Of a stretch of DNA of 40,213 nt, positions 15,302 through 24,126 are shown one piece after another. Under the pieces are notes generated by a model that was not told the DNA's origin, ran no database searches, and worked only from the letters and a program-made list of their open reading frames with translations. This stretch comes from an uncultured euryarchaeote (GTDB lineage Archaea; Thermoplasmatota; Poseidoniia; Poseidoniales; Poseidoniaceae). Position 1 is the stretch's first letter. Each line of letters starts with the position of its first letter. The translations under genes were made by a program, and so were the position numbers. The DNA is taken from assembly GCA_937894115.1 (NCBI GenBank), contig CALBFP010000179.1, forward strand, positions 1-40,213, written 5' to 3'.

Positions 15302-15339
15302 GGCGAATTGATAAATGGAAGCGTATTGACGATGAAGTG

Positions 15340-16677
15340 ATGCGTCCAATCCTTCTTGCTGCAATCATCGTACTTGCGATGTTCAGTGGATGCTTTGGAG
15401 AGGACGTGGAGCCGGTTCAAGTCTCCGAATTCAGTGTTGAAGCTCCTGAATCTGTTCTTCGTGGACAATACTTCAGCATTGAGGTCTCTTCAGATGTTGA
15501 CTGGACAATGAATCGGAGCCCTGGTTTCTACTTCATGGATGAATATGATGTGTTGCGAGACGATGTCGAAGCAACCTTTGATGCATCGCAAACGAGTCTT
15601 ACGTTCCTCGTCCTTGATTCTGAACGCAGTGATATTGCACTTTCGATTACTTCTGGCGAGGACGTGTGGAATGCAACGCTCACGCTTTTAGACAGCGAGG
15701 AATACATGCTCGTCGATGGCCGCCGTGCCTATGAAACCATAGACATGCTCACAACTGATTACAACAATCGTTGGTGTGCGAGCGCATCGATTCACGAGGG
15801 AGGGGCTGCGTACGAAGCCGCCGCACTAAAAGCGGAAGAAATGATGTGGGACATGGGCTTTGATCATGTCGAAATCACCCAATATCCCGATGACCCAGAC
15901 CAGTTGAACATTGTCGGTTACAATTGGGGAAGGGTCAATCCTGATGAATACATTGTCATTGGTGGTCACTTCGACATTGCCTACATGTTTACGCCACCTG
16001 GCGGGGGAACAAACGAAGGAGCGAACGACGACACCTCCGGTTCTACTGTGTCGCTCGAGGTGGGACAAGCACTCGCACGCATGGAGTTCGACCACACAGT
16101 CGTGGCAGCATTGTGGGCATGCGAAGAGGAAGGCCTCTTGGGCTCCCTCGCCTATGTTGCAAATCTTCCAGAGAATGTTTCTGTACGCACCTACATGAAC
16201 TTCGATATGGTATCGCTCAATTACCCAATCATTCCCATAACTGAACCTCTTATCGACCCACTTACAGGGGACATTTTTGAACCAACCAAGTACGATTGGA
16301 GTATTAGCATCGCAGGTGCAAGTGTTGAGAACATGGATCGAATGTACGACTGGGTGACGCAAACAATCGATGAAAATCTAGCCTACCAACCGACGGAAGG
16401 AAATCCAATTATGTGGCAAAAGGCAGAATCGTGTTCCTCAGATCATTGTTCCTTCTTTTCTGCAGGTTATCCGACCTTTAACTTCTTCAGCCCGGGTGGA
16501 GACATTTCTTTTTGGCAAGAATGGCACTCTCCATCGGACACGTTTGAATTTATGACGGCAAAAGCCGGTGGCCCCGATGGTATGGCATCCGGTTTCAACA
16601 GTTTAGCATGGTCTTCTCTTGACTTGTTCATTCGGGTCGATAACGCTGAAGACTTCCATGGTAATTGGAAGGAATGA
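15340..16677 (+). CDS. M28-family zinc aminopeptidase, predicted lipoprotein
   Basis: Secreted, lipid-anchored metallopeptidase of 445 aa. The N-terminus MRPILLAAIIVLAMFSGC is a lipoprotein signal with Cys18 in a lipobox-like FSGC. The first domain (to about residue 120) is a beta-rich region of unknown type. The peptidase domain has all co-catalytic metal ligands of M28: GGHFD (His210), GANDDTSG (Asp about 230), CEEEGLLGS (Glu262-264), NFDMVSLNYP and EWHSPSDT near the end. It should release N-terminal amino acids from peptides outside the cell, fitting the protein-degrading lifestyle reported for marine Group II archaea. ATG 15340 is chosen because it places the signal peptide at the very N-terminus; a GTG sits one codon earlier. 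Confidence 0.9.
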   Translation: MRPILLAAIIVLAMFSGCFGEDVEPVQVSEFSVEAPESVLRGQYFSIEVSSDVDWTMNRSPGFYFMDEYDVLRDDVEATFDASQTSLTFLVLDSERSDIALSITSGEDVWNATLTLLDSEEYMLVDGRRAYETIDMLTTDYNNRWCASASIHEGGAAYEAAALKAEEMMWDMGFDHVEITQYPDDPDQLNIVGYNWGRVNPDEYIVIGGHFDIAYMFTPPGGGTNEGANDDTSGSTVSLEVGQALARMEFDHTVVAALWACEEEGLLGSLAYVANLPENVSVRTYMNFDMVSLNYPIIPITEPLIDPLTGDIFEPTKYDWSISIAGASVENMDRMYDWVTQTIDENLAYQPTEGNPIMWQKAESCSSDHCSFFSAGYPTFNFFSPGGDISFWQEWHSPSDTFEFMTAKAGGPDGMASGFNSLAWSSLDLFIRVDNAEDFHGNWKE

Positions 16678-16678
16678 A

Positions 16679-16694
16679 CAAATTTTTCTTTCTG
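16679..16694 (+). terminator. T-rich run after the M28 peptidase gene
   Basis: The T-rich stretch caaatttttctttctg starts within a few bases of the stop codon, typical of archaeal oligo-T termination. No stem is needed or seen. Confidence 0.4.
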
Positions 16695-16706
16695 ATTGGA
16701 ATACAT

Positions 16707-16720
16707 TCCTTCATGAAGGA
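16707..16720. promoter_or_regulatory. Perfect 14-bp palindrome upstream of the RND-type gene
   Basis: The sequence tccttcatgaagga is its own reverse complement. It is 18 bp before the start codon at 16739 and just after an AT-rich ggaatacatt that could serve as a TATA box. That places it where an archaeal repressor would block initiation. Confidence 0.4.
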
Positions 16721-16738
16721 TAAGTCAATCCTTCGTGC

Positions 16739-19700
16739 ATGGGCACTCGATTTGCGAGGTTTTCAGAACACATGGTTGCCCATCGAAAACGTGTTCACAT
16801 CGCCGTTTTTGTACTCACTTTATTCATGATTCCTGGTGCGCTTACCGCTCTCCAACCCATCGATATGGAATCCTATGAGATGGAATCTCCTGAACTAACC
16901 GCTCAAACCACTATTGACAGTGAATTTCCAACAAGTGAAATCATACTCGGCTTTGTCGTCTCTGTGCGAGACCCATCTGAAATCGAGGCCTTGGATTCGT
17001 GGGAGCCTGCACCGTCGATTGACGGTGGCACGCCCGATTACACCAATGTACCTCCAGCGAACCAAATCGTTGCGGCCGGTGAACCTTGGGTTGGCATTTC
17101 CGAGCCCAATGGAGGAATCCTTAACCTAACCATCCTCAAGGAAATTGATGGAAAAGCGAAACTCATTCAGGACCACCCGCTCGGTCAATCCCTGAAGCCC
17201 CTTGTCAACGAGGTTACCGGCCATCAGACCGCTGGCGTCATGTCGTTGGCTGATATATTTCGAGGATTCATGAACAACACCTCCATCCTCACACAACCCG
17301 GTCTTTCGCCGCTTGGTGTTCCAGAACCGGCACCAACCAATTGGACAGACTGCTTCCCTCTCGATTGTTTGAGTTTTGATGACGTCAACGTCACGCAAGC
17401 GCACATCGATATGGCTGCAGCTAGAATGGCTGAAGGTAGCAACAACGACTTCCTACGCTGGGTTTCCCTCGATCGCGGCTTTGTCTATGACCCGACCTCG
17501 ATTCAACAAGGACCAATTGGAGGTTCACTGGATTCTGAAGGGAACTGGGAAAATGAAACGATGGGGTACGGTCGTTGGAGTGGTTCTGCTTCATGGTTGC
17601 TGGTGCAACTTGATCGGGCATCGCTTGAACAAGGCGGATGGGAAATCGCATGGAAAGACGCAAAACAGGAAAAATCGATCCGAAATTCAGATGACGGTTT
17701 CATTATCGGTGGTTACCGACTCGCAAACAGCGAGCTTGTCCTACACCCTCCTCAATATTCTGAAGAATACTGTCAAGAGCTCAAGGACGATACGGGATCG
17801 GGGTGTTCTGTCGAGTGGACTTACATGGACCTCGAGGGGCTTCTTCGATCACACGACCGCACCTCACTGACACTGTTGGTTGGTCAAGGGGTAAACGTTG
17901 AAGTGAATCGTGAACTGCAATCCTCGACTGGCTTAATCGTCCTCATGGGCTTCATCATTCTCGGCTTGCTGTACGTCAGTTTACGGCGTGTAAGTGACGT
18001 CGCTATCGTCGTTGTAGCACTTGGCGGTGCATTGCTGTGGATGCAAGGATTCATTGGTCACATCTCAAATCTAACGGGATTTTTCGGCGTCGACATCATT
18101 GCTCGCTCGCAATTCTCGAACCTCCTGCCCATTCTGGTACTTGCACTGGGAATTGATGACTCTCTCCATGCTCTTCATCGTTACAAGGAAGAGCGAAAGC
18201 TTGGAAAGACTGCTTCAGAATCCGGAACAATCACTCTAACAAGGGTCGGCCGAGCGATAATGCTCACCTCAATTACAACCATGGCTGCGTTTTCTGCTAA
18301 TTTGTTCTCAGACATCGCGGCCCTTCGCAGCTTCGGCGTTGAGGCGGCGATGGGAATTCTCGCCGCGTTCCTGCTTACCGGTTTGTGGGTTCCCTTGCTT
18401 CGGATGAGTTTGGATGAATGGCTTGAAAATCAACGCGGGAAGAAAATCGAAGAGCGGCAGATCACACACCTCGTCCCTGAACGTTGGCTTCGTGGTCTAA
18501 CCATCCAGAGCGGTCGGTTCCGAAATTCGATTGTTATCGCCGTCTTAGCGCTACTGATTACCGTTCCTGCAAGCATCGCAATGTCCAATCTTGAGGGCGA
18601 TTTTGCAGTCGAAGATTTCCTTGATGAATCCTCAGACTTCGCTCTCGGCGTCAACATTGTTAACGAAAGATTCTCTGATGAAGGCGAGCCAGCGATGCTT
18701 CTAATCGAAGGAGATGTTCTTGATCCCAGAGTGTATGCTGGCATCGACGAATTGCGACAACGGATGAACACGCCAGAACCGGGTGTTCCAGAAAAGATAA
18801 CAAAAACGCCTGATGGGAACATCGATTTGCTGGCCCTTGACGAACTGGTGTTTGCCGCCCAAGGCTCACTGGTGCTTAACGACGAACCGTTCAGAGCTCG
18901 CGGATGGAACCCTGATGTTGAGGGAAACGGCGTTGGGTGCAACACCACAATGATTGGATTCATCGATACCGACGACCGGGATTGTCTTGCGTTCATGTAC
19001 GGTTTCCTAACGCTGGAAGGTGTACCTGGAATCGGCCCTATTCCAGACATTCCAGCCAGTCTCGTCAGTCTGTACATCATGCCGAAGGTCGAACTTAACC
19101 AAACACAGCCATGGCTCGACATCAACGGTCAAGCCGCTGAATATGAGCACATGTTGATTCGTTTTGGTATCACAAGTCCGGAAGATTTCCCAAGTCTTGC
19201 CCCAGCTATGGATAAACTCTGGCGAGACCTCGAAGTGTTTACCAACCTCTCGACCGGAACACATGAAACTGCTGGAACTGCCCCTACCGAAGAGAAACCC
19301 TTGACTTGGGTTATGACCACAGGGCGGCCCGTTACTCGTTTTGTTGCATCGACAGAAATGCAAGATGAGATGCAATCCTCACTTGTTCTCGGCTCGCTGT
19401 TCGTATTTGTTTCACTTGCGATTGGTTTCAGGTCAATAAAACAAGCCCTGGTCACACTTGGTCCAATCCTTCTTGTTGTTGTTTGGCTGTACGGACTCAT
19501 GGAAGTTTCTGGTGCAAGCCTCAACATCGTTACCGTCACCATTGCAACAATCTCTTTGGGCGTTGGCATCGATTATTGCATACATGTGACCGAACGGTAT
19601 CGTGAAAGTCGTGAGAAAGGTGAATCGCATAAGCAAGCACTGCACGCCGTCGGTGGTGCGTGCAGTCTCGCTCTTATTGGGAGCGCAGCTTCCGACATCG

Positions 19701-19864
19701 CTGGATTCTCCGTCATTGCCCTTTCTCCGATGGGTCTGTTCAGCAATTTTGGCATCTTTTCTGCTGCGATGATCTTCTTGTCACTGATTGCCAGTCTTGT
19801 ACTGACAACCGCAGCACTTGGTCTGCTTCACCAATTTACAAAGTCAAATTCGGAAGAAGAATAG
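16739..19864 (+). CDS. RND superfamily (MMPL-type) membrane transporter
   Basis: 1041 aa with the two-fold RND layout: one N-terminal helix, a large extracytoplasmic loop (about residues 45-390), five helices, then a repeat with a helix at about 598, a second loop (about 615-870) and five closing helices. Both halves carry the RND helix-4 signature: ALGIDDSLHALHRYKEE (about residue 470) and SLGVGIDYCIHVTERYRES (about 940), where the Asp takes part in proton relay. Related archaeal proteins are called predicted exporters; substrates could be lipids or hydrophobic compounds, but nothing here decides that. The start ATG 16739 follows the palindrome. The gene is alone on its transcript as far as can be seen; the Pus10 gene starts 78 bp later. 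Confidence 0.88.
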   Translation: MGTRFARFSEHMVAHRKRVHIAVFVLTLFMIPGALTALQPIDMESYEMESPELTAQTTIDSEFPTSEIILGFVVSVRDPSEIEALDSWEPAPSIDGGTPDYTNVPPANQIVAAGEPWVGISEPNGGILNLTILKEIDGKAKLIQDHPLGQSLKPLVNEVTGHQTAGVMSLADIFRGFMNNTSILTQPGLSPLGVPEPAPTNWTDCFPLDCLSFDDVNVTQAHIDMAAARMAEGSNNDFLRWVSLDRGFVYDPTSIQQGPIGGSLDSEGNWENETMGYGRWSGSASWLLVQLDRASLEQGGWEIAWKDAKQEKSIRNSDDGFIIGGYRLANSELVLHPPQYSEEYCQELKDDTGSGCSVEWTYMDLEGLLRSHDRTSLTLLVGQGVNVEVNRELQSSTGLIVLMGFIILGLLYVSLRRVSDVAIVVVALGGALLWMQGFIGHISNLTGFFGVDIIARSQFSNLLPILVLALGIDDSLHALHRYKEERKLGKTASESGTITLTRVGRAIMLTSITTMAAFSANLFSDIAALRSFGVEAAMGILAAFLLTGLWVPLLRMSLDEWLENQRGKKIEERQITHLVPERWLRGLTIQSGRFRNSIVIAVLALLITVPASIAMSNLEGDFAVEDFLDESSDFALGVNIVNERFSDEGEPAMLLIEGDVLDPRVYAGIDELRQRMNTPEPGVPEKITKTPDGNIDLLALDELVFAAQGSLVLNDEPFRARGWNPDVEGNGVGCNTTMIGFIDTDDRDCLAFMYGFLTLEGVPGIGPIPDIPASLVSLYIMPKVELNQTQPWLDINGQAAEYEHMLIRFGITSPEDFPSLAPAMDKLWRDLEVFTNLSTGTHETAGTAPTEEKPLTWVMTTGRPVTRFVASTEMQDEMQSSLVLGSLFVFVSLAIGFRSIKQALVTLGPILLVVVWLYGLMEVSGASLNIVTVTIATISLGVGIDYCIHVTERYRESREKGESHKQALHAVGGACSLALIGSAASDIAGFSVIALSPMGLFSNFGIFSAAMIFLSLIASLVLTTAALGLLHQFTKSNSEEE

Positions 19865-19942
19865 CATCGGTGTCTTCTTGAAGGGTATTGATGACGGTTG
19901 TACGCGGTCGAGTGGGTGGTCCCGTCGGCGGTAGGTGATGCA

Positions 19943-21652
19943 ATGGTTGATGAAACGACGCCTGAGGACGATGAGGATTGGATGAAATACGCCAACTCAG
20001 GATTCGGTTCAACCGATTACTCGCTATGGGATGACGTCCAAGATTACGAAGAGGAACCTGAGGCTTTCCATGAACCAGAACAACTTGATTCGCATACCGA
20101 AGAAATCCCCCGTGCCCCATCCCCTGCAGGTCTGAAGCACCTCGTTCGTATGGGTATCTGCAATTCGTGTTTGGGGCGTCTTGGCGGGAAACGTTCGTTT
20201 CAACAAAGCAACGAAGTCTCGGGTCAGAGCATACGTGATTCAATTGTTGAGGGAAACCAACGACTGATGAACATCCGTAACGAAATTCCATTGTGTCCAT
20301 TCTGTGAGAATTTATTCGAAGAAGTGGATTTACTGGCGGATCTGATCGAGGACTCCATTCGCGGATATGAAATTCGGAAGTTGCAGATTGGTACCCGTTT
20401 CCCAAAAGATCAGGTTGAACAGGAAGAAGGGATTCGAAAACAGTATGCTGCCGTCGGCTCAGATGCTTTGAAACCGTCGCTTGTAAAGTCAATTTCGACA
20501 ATCCTCAATGAACGATTGGATGACGTTTCCATCGTCAACGACAAACCTGACATCCTCGCTCTCATCGACGTTCTTACCCTTACGGTGAAGCTCGATGTTC
20601 GCAGTGCTTACATCTATGGACGTTACAAGAAGCATGAACGGGGAATTCCACAGACGCGGTGGCCATGTCGGGCATGCAAAGGTCGAGGGTGTGTCAGATG
20701 CAACAACACTGGACAGCAATATCCCTCAAGCGTTCAAGATTTGATCGGTAATCCATTACTTGAGTTGTTTGAAGGAGCCGAACATGCATTTCATGGAATG
20801 GGTCGTGAGGATATCGATGTTCGCTGCCTAGGTCGCGGACGCCCATTTGTCCTGGAGATTAAGGAACCAAAGCGTTGGGACATCGATTATGAGATGGCGA
20901 TGGCGGTTGTCAACCAACAAGCCGATGGCTCCGTGGAGGTCACCGACCTTCGAAAATCGAATCGAAGTGAAGTCGTTCGTCTCAAAGACACACCTGCTGA
21001 AAAGTCCTACACCATTCGTTTCCGAATCGAACCTCTCACTCAACCGGAGTTCGACATCTTGACGGCACCGCTCGACATGACCAATGAAGACGTGCAAAAG
21101 CGCGGGCGTGGGCGTCGAAAACATCGTCGAAGAGGCGATCGTAAAGACAATCCAAGCAAACCTTTGGAACGCGTCGAGCGCTCAGTGCTTGAAGAAACCG
21201 AACTTAAGAAAATGAAAAAATTCGAGTTGGTTGAGTTGTGCGTTGAACGTGAATGTGAGGGGAAAGGTGTCAAAGCAGTCCTCATCGAAAACCTCCTTGC
21301 AACAAACCCACTACCTGTTGAAACCTTACCGCTTCCGGATGAGGCAACGATTCTTGCGATGATTGAAAAATTGCAGGGCACCAATCTCGCTCAGCGGACG
21401 CCGGAACGTGTTGCTCACCGACGTGCAGATTTGGTCCGAAGAAGAAAAGTGGTTGAGACGAACGATGCGAGGGTTGAATCCAATGAATCTGGTCCAATCG
21501 CAGTTGAATTTACACTTCGCTGCGAATCGGGAACCTACGTCAAGGAAACCGTTCACGGAGACGACGGTAGAACACAACCCTCGATCGCCTCACTGATTAA
21601 AGCAAAATGTACCGTTGAGTGGCTTGATGTTGGAGATATCCACGCCGATTGA
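19943..21652 (+). CDS. pus10: tRNA pseudouridine synthase Pus10 with SAP-like insertion
   Basis: Makes pseudouridine at tRNA positions 54/55 in archaea. The N-terminal zinc-binding part has GICNSCLGRL and CPFCENLF, preceded by an acidic leader of about 60 residues. The RNA-binding middle has the second Cys cluster RWPCRACKGRGCVRCNNTGQ. The catalytic domain has GREDIDVRCLGRGRPFVLEI, in which Asp (about residue 290) is the nucleophile, and IRFRIEPLT. The conserved QRTPERVAHRRADLVRRRKV is reached only after an insertion of about 100 residues (about 380-480). The insertion holds a strongly basic patch (KRGRGRRKHRRRGDRK) and a segment resembling a SAP helix-loop-helix (ELKKMKKFELVELCVEREC, then GKGVKAVLIENLL). 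ATG 19943 is preferred, with ggtgat upstream; a TTG at 19898 is in frame. It stands 98 bp ahead of rpl21e. Confidence 0.92.
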   Translation: MVDETTPEDDEDWMKYANSGFGSTDYSLWDDVQDYEEEPEAFHEPEQLDSHTEEIPRAPSPAGLKHLVRMGICNSCLGRLGGKRSFQQSNEVSGQSIRDSIVEGNQRLMNIRNEIPLCPFCENLFEEVDLLADLIEDSIRGYEIRKLQIGTRFPKDQVEQEEGIRKQYAAVGSDALKPSLVKSISTILNERLDDVSIVNDKPDILALIDVLTLTVKLDVRSAYIYGRYKKHERGIPQTRWPCRACKGRGCVRCNNTGQQYPSSVQDLIGNPLLELFEGAEHAFHGMGREDIDVRCLGRGRPFVLEIKEPKRWDIDYEMAMAVVNQQADGSVEVTDLRKSNRSEVVRLKDTPAEKSYTIRFRIEPLTQPEFDILTAPLDMTNEDVQKRGRGRRKHRRRGDRKDNPSKPLERVERSVLEETELKKMKKFELVELCVERECEGKGVKAVLIENLLATNPLPVETLPLPDEATILAMIEKLQGTNLAQRTPERVAHRRADLVRRRKVVETNDARVESNESGPIAVEFTLRCESGTYVKETVHGDDGRTQPSIASLIKAKCTVEWLDVGDIHAD

Positions 21653-21674
21653 ATGGACTTGATTCATCGCGGTG

Positions 21675-21682
21675 CTTATATG
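21675..21682 (+). promoter_or_regulatory. TATA-like box for the rpl21e-rpo4 operon
   Basis: The element cttatatg lies in the 98-bp gap between Pus10 and rpl21e, about 70 bp before the ATG. It would give a leader of about 45-50 nt that contains the strong ribosome binding site ggaggt at 21738-21743. Confidence 0.4.
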
Positions 21683-21750
21683 CAGTGGGTAGGTCGCAGA
21701 AATGCCTCGAATCAGCGTAATGCAATTTTCGAACCGTGGAGGTCAGTCAA

Positions 21751-22041
21751 ATGAAGCGATCCAAGGGACAACGAGTTGGAACACGAAGCATTCTTCGTCG
21801 ACGTCGAAAAGACCGTTCTCGAACGTACATTAACCGCATTATGCACAACTATGAGGAAGGCGACAGGGTTGCCATCGTCTTGGACGGAAGTCAGCAGATG
21901 GGCATGCCCCACCGACGTTTTAATGGCCGAACAGGATTCATCCAGAAGCGCCAAGGTGTAGCGTGGGTTGTCTCCGTAAAGGACGGAAACATGCAAAAAA
22001 CCGTGATTGCACGTCCAGAACACCTACGACCTCTTGAGTGA
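21751..22041 (+). CDS. rpl21e: Large ribosomal subunit protein L21e
   Basis: Archaeal/eukaryotic-type 50S protein. The 96-aa basic product has the family pattern: MKRSKGQRVGTRSILRR at the N-terminus, NYEEGDRVAIVLDGSQQMGMPHRRFNGRTG in the SH3-like barrel, and KTVIARPEHLRPL at the end. The start ATG is fixed by ggaggt seven bases upstream; an in-frame GTG at 21736 overlaps that site. It heads a gene string rpl21e-rpo4-DUF655-ksgA, an arrangement widely conserved in euryarchaea, which supports the calls for its neighbours. Confidence 0.95.
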   Translation: MKRSKGQRVGTRSILRRRRKDRSRTYINRIMHNYEEGDRVAIVLDGSQQMGMPHRRFNGRTGFIQKRQGVAWVVSVKDGNMQKTVIARPEHLRPLE

Positions 22042-22050
22042 GTGATCAAC

Positions 22051-22413
22051 ATGACAGAACAAGAAAAAATCGTTGACTTTGCAACCGTTCGCGACCTGCT
22101 ACTCGGTGCACAAGAGCGACGCAAAGATTTGACATACGAACAACGCGCTGCGCTCTTTCACGCTGAGTGGGCTGCAAGTAACAATCGCAATGGATACCCA
22201 ACCGATGCTGCTGTTTTTGCAGACCTGAAGGATGCCATCGCACAGCTTCCTGCATTCGAAAAGTATCCAGAACTCGCTGCAAAGCTCGCTGAACTCATGC
22301 CAATCAGCGAAATCGAAATCAAGGCAGTCATGGCAAGCCGACGGGCTTCCATTGACGATGGAGACATAAACGCCATTATCGAACTTGTCCGACAACATGT
22401 TGGCATTGAATAA
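22051..22413 (+). CDS. rpo4: DNA-directed RNA polymerase subunit Rpo4 (RpoF)
   Basis: Subunit F of archaeal RNA polymerase, which forms the stalk with Rpo7 and corresponds to eukaryotic Rpb4. The product has 120 aa and is mostly helical, with the HRDC-like C-terminal half: FEKYPELAAKLAEL, then EIEIKAVMASRRASIDDGDI and IIELVRQHVGIE. ATG 22051 is chosen, 9 bp after the L21e stop; GTG 22042 is also in frame. The position between L21e and DUF655 is the conserved archaeal one and strengthens a call that sequence alone would leave moderate, since this subunit diverges quickly. Confidence 0.88.
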   Translation: MTEQEKIVDFATVRDLLLGAQERRKDLTYEQRAALFHAEWAASNNRNGYPTDAAVFADLKDAIAQLPAFEKYPELAAKLAELMPISEIEIKAVMASRRASIDDGDINAIIELVRQHVGIE

Positions 22414-22437
22414 ACACAGTAACTGGAAGTGATTGCC

Positions 22438-23187
22438 GTGAGCCGCCCAGGCCGTGATTACACGCCTCGAAAATTCAACAAATCAAAACCGAGTGTCGAC
22501 ACCTCGATGCCGGCTCCTGCCACCGGTCGCAGAGAGATTGCTCAGCCACAGAAAAAACCCAACAACGCACCCAATCGAGCTCAGCGACGTCAAGGCGGTC
22601 GAGCAGGTCAACGTCAACAACGATCCCAACAGCGTCGACGCGAGGGGCAGCCACTTTACGATGCAACGTGGATTCGCGTTGTGGAACACGACATTGCAGA
22701 AGGCGTTGTGACTGGATTCACTGAAGACAGTGTCATTCCTTGCCGCATTGCCATCGAATCAAATGAAGCACTTTTGCCAAGTACGAGAGTATACGTCGGA
22801 GGAGATGGAAAGGGCTCTCCAAAAGGATCCATCCTCGGTGGTGCTCGGATGGATAAGATGTCCAATTCTGCGAAACTTGATTTCCCGCTGATTCTTCAGT
22901 TGTTCGTCGAAGAGCACGGGCTACACTTTGTTGAGGCCTTTTTCAACAAAGCAGGGAATCTCTCCTTGAAGCAACATGCTTTTGAATTGCTCTCGGGTAT
23001 CGGCAACAAAAAAGCGTTGCAAATGGCAGCATTGAGAGGTTCGTCAGGATTCTCTTCCATGCAAGAACTCGATGAAAAATGTGGAATTGAATCAGCCGAA
23101 CTTCTTGCTCGACGGTTCTTTGCAGAAGTTGAAGACCGTACGCTTCAGCCTCGACTCATCGACCACCTGTTCCCGGTGAATGCATGA
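22438..23187 (+). CDS. DUF655 family protein, probable nucleic-acid-binding
   Basis: 249 aa. The first 75 residues are low-complexity and very basic (RAQRRQGGRAGQRQQRSQQR). The conserved domain follows: an OB-like strand set (WIRVVEHDIAEGVVTGFTED, then LLPSTRVYVGGDGKG). A helix-hairpin-helix-like region comes next (LKQHAFELLSGIGNKKALQM, then FSSMQELDEKCGI). DUF655 proteins are conserved archaeal neighbours of rpo4 and ksgA; their role is not established, though the fold suggests RNA or DNA binding. GTG 22438 is chosen, eight bases behind ggaag; GTG 22429 is possible. The stop overlaps the ksgA start by ATGA. Confidence 0.85.
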   Translation: MSRPGRDYTPRKFNKSKPSVDTSMPAPATGRREIAQPQKKPNNAPNRAQRRQGGRAGQRQQRSQQRRREGQPLYDATWIRVVEHDIAEGVVTGFTEDSVIPCRIAIESNEALLPSTRVYVGGDGKGSPKGSILGGARMDKMSNSAKLDFPLILQLFVEEHGLHFVEAFFNKAGNLSLKQHAFELLSGIGNKKALQMAALRGSSGFSSMQELDEKCGIESAELLARRFFAEVEDRTLQPRLIDHLFPVNA

Positions 23188-24050
23188 AATCTGCACGAGA
23201 TTTGATCGATCGTCTCCGGTCCTATCAACCTCCAAATACCGACCTAGGTCAACACTTCCTTCATAGCGATGACATGATTGATCTTATGGTCAGCATTGCA
23301 AAGGTCGATGCCCACGATCACGTCTTGGAGATTGGTCCTGGACCCGGTACGCTCACGCATCGATTGCTGGAGACGGGTGCAAAAGTCACTGCAATCGAAA
23401 TTGATGATGCACCAGTATTTCATCTCAACGAAACGTTCCGTAAAGAACTGCAGGCAAACCAACTGACGCTTCATCAAGGTGATGCATTGAGCATTGACTG
23501 GCCAGAAGACGTTAACAAAGTTGTAGCAAACATTCCATACCAAATTTCCTCTCCGTTAATTGAGAGATTAACCCAACATCTCAAGCAACAAAATACGCCA
23601 ATGGTTCAAGTCGTCATTATGGTTCAACTTGAATTCGCCCAACGCCTTACGATGCGTCATCCATCAGACGTGGGTTCACTTGGTCTAACCGTTGCATTGG
23701 ATTGGAATGTTCACGAGCATCACACGGTCCCACCCCACCACTTTATTCCACAACCCGATGTTCAATCGATGGTCGTTGAGTTGCAGCCGCATGAAAGGAC
23801 GTTTTCCGTCGATAAACGACTCTTGCGTCAGATAATCCATCATGTGTTCAATCAACGGAGAAAGAAACTTCGAACAATACTCAAGAACCCCCCTCGCCGT
23901 ATTTCTCGAATTAAAGGATGGCACAAGCAGCGATGGAAGAATGCATTTCAAGCACTGCAAAATCTTGAGGTGATGGACGCTCGTCCAGAGGAATTGCAAA
24001 TGGAAGATTGGATTGCGCTTGCGGAGAAGGTTGAAAAAGGCTCGATGTGA
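23184..24050 (+). CDS. ksgA: 16S rRNA adenine dimethyltransferase KsgA/Dim1
   Basis: SAM-dependent enzyme that dimethylates two adjacent adenines near the 3' end of 16S rRNA and checks small-subunit assembly. The product has 288 aa: DLGQHFLHSDDMIDLMVSIA, SAM motif I LEIGPGPGTLTHRLL, the acidic AIEIDD, the motif IV variant NIPYQISSPLIERL (NLPY in bacteria), then QLEFAQRLTMRHPSDVGSL. The C-terminal helical domain is RQIIHHVFNQRRKKLRTIL. All catalytic motifs are intact. The start overlaps the DUF655 stop (ATGA), implying translational coupling. Confidence 0.95.
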   Translation: MKSARDLIDRLRSYQPPNTDLGQHFLHSDDMIDLMVSIAKVDAHDHVLEIGPGPGTLTHRLLETGAKVTAIEIDDAPVFHLNETFRKELQANQLTLHQGDALSIDWPEDVNKVVANIPYQISSPLIERLTQHLKQQNTPMVQVVIMVQLEFAQRLTMRHPSDVGSLGLTVALDWNVHEHHTVPPHHFIPQPDVQSMVVELQPHERTFSVDKRLLRQIIHHVFNQRRKKLRTILKNPPRRISRIKGWHKQRWKNAFQALQNLEVMDARPEELQMEDWIALAEKVEKGSM

Positions 24051-24126
24051 TGTTCATTACTAACCAAGGGCATGGGAGGGTTTTCTTAGGAAGGTCCCCT
24101 CGGCTGGGATTGTCGGAGAGGATGAT

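Noticed and set aside
24051-24126. G-rich spacer between ksgA and the zinc-ribbon gene, examined as a small RNA
   Set aside because: Only short possible pairings are visible and no box C/D motif pair is convincing.
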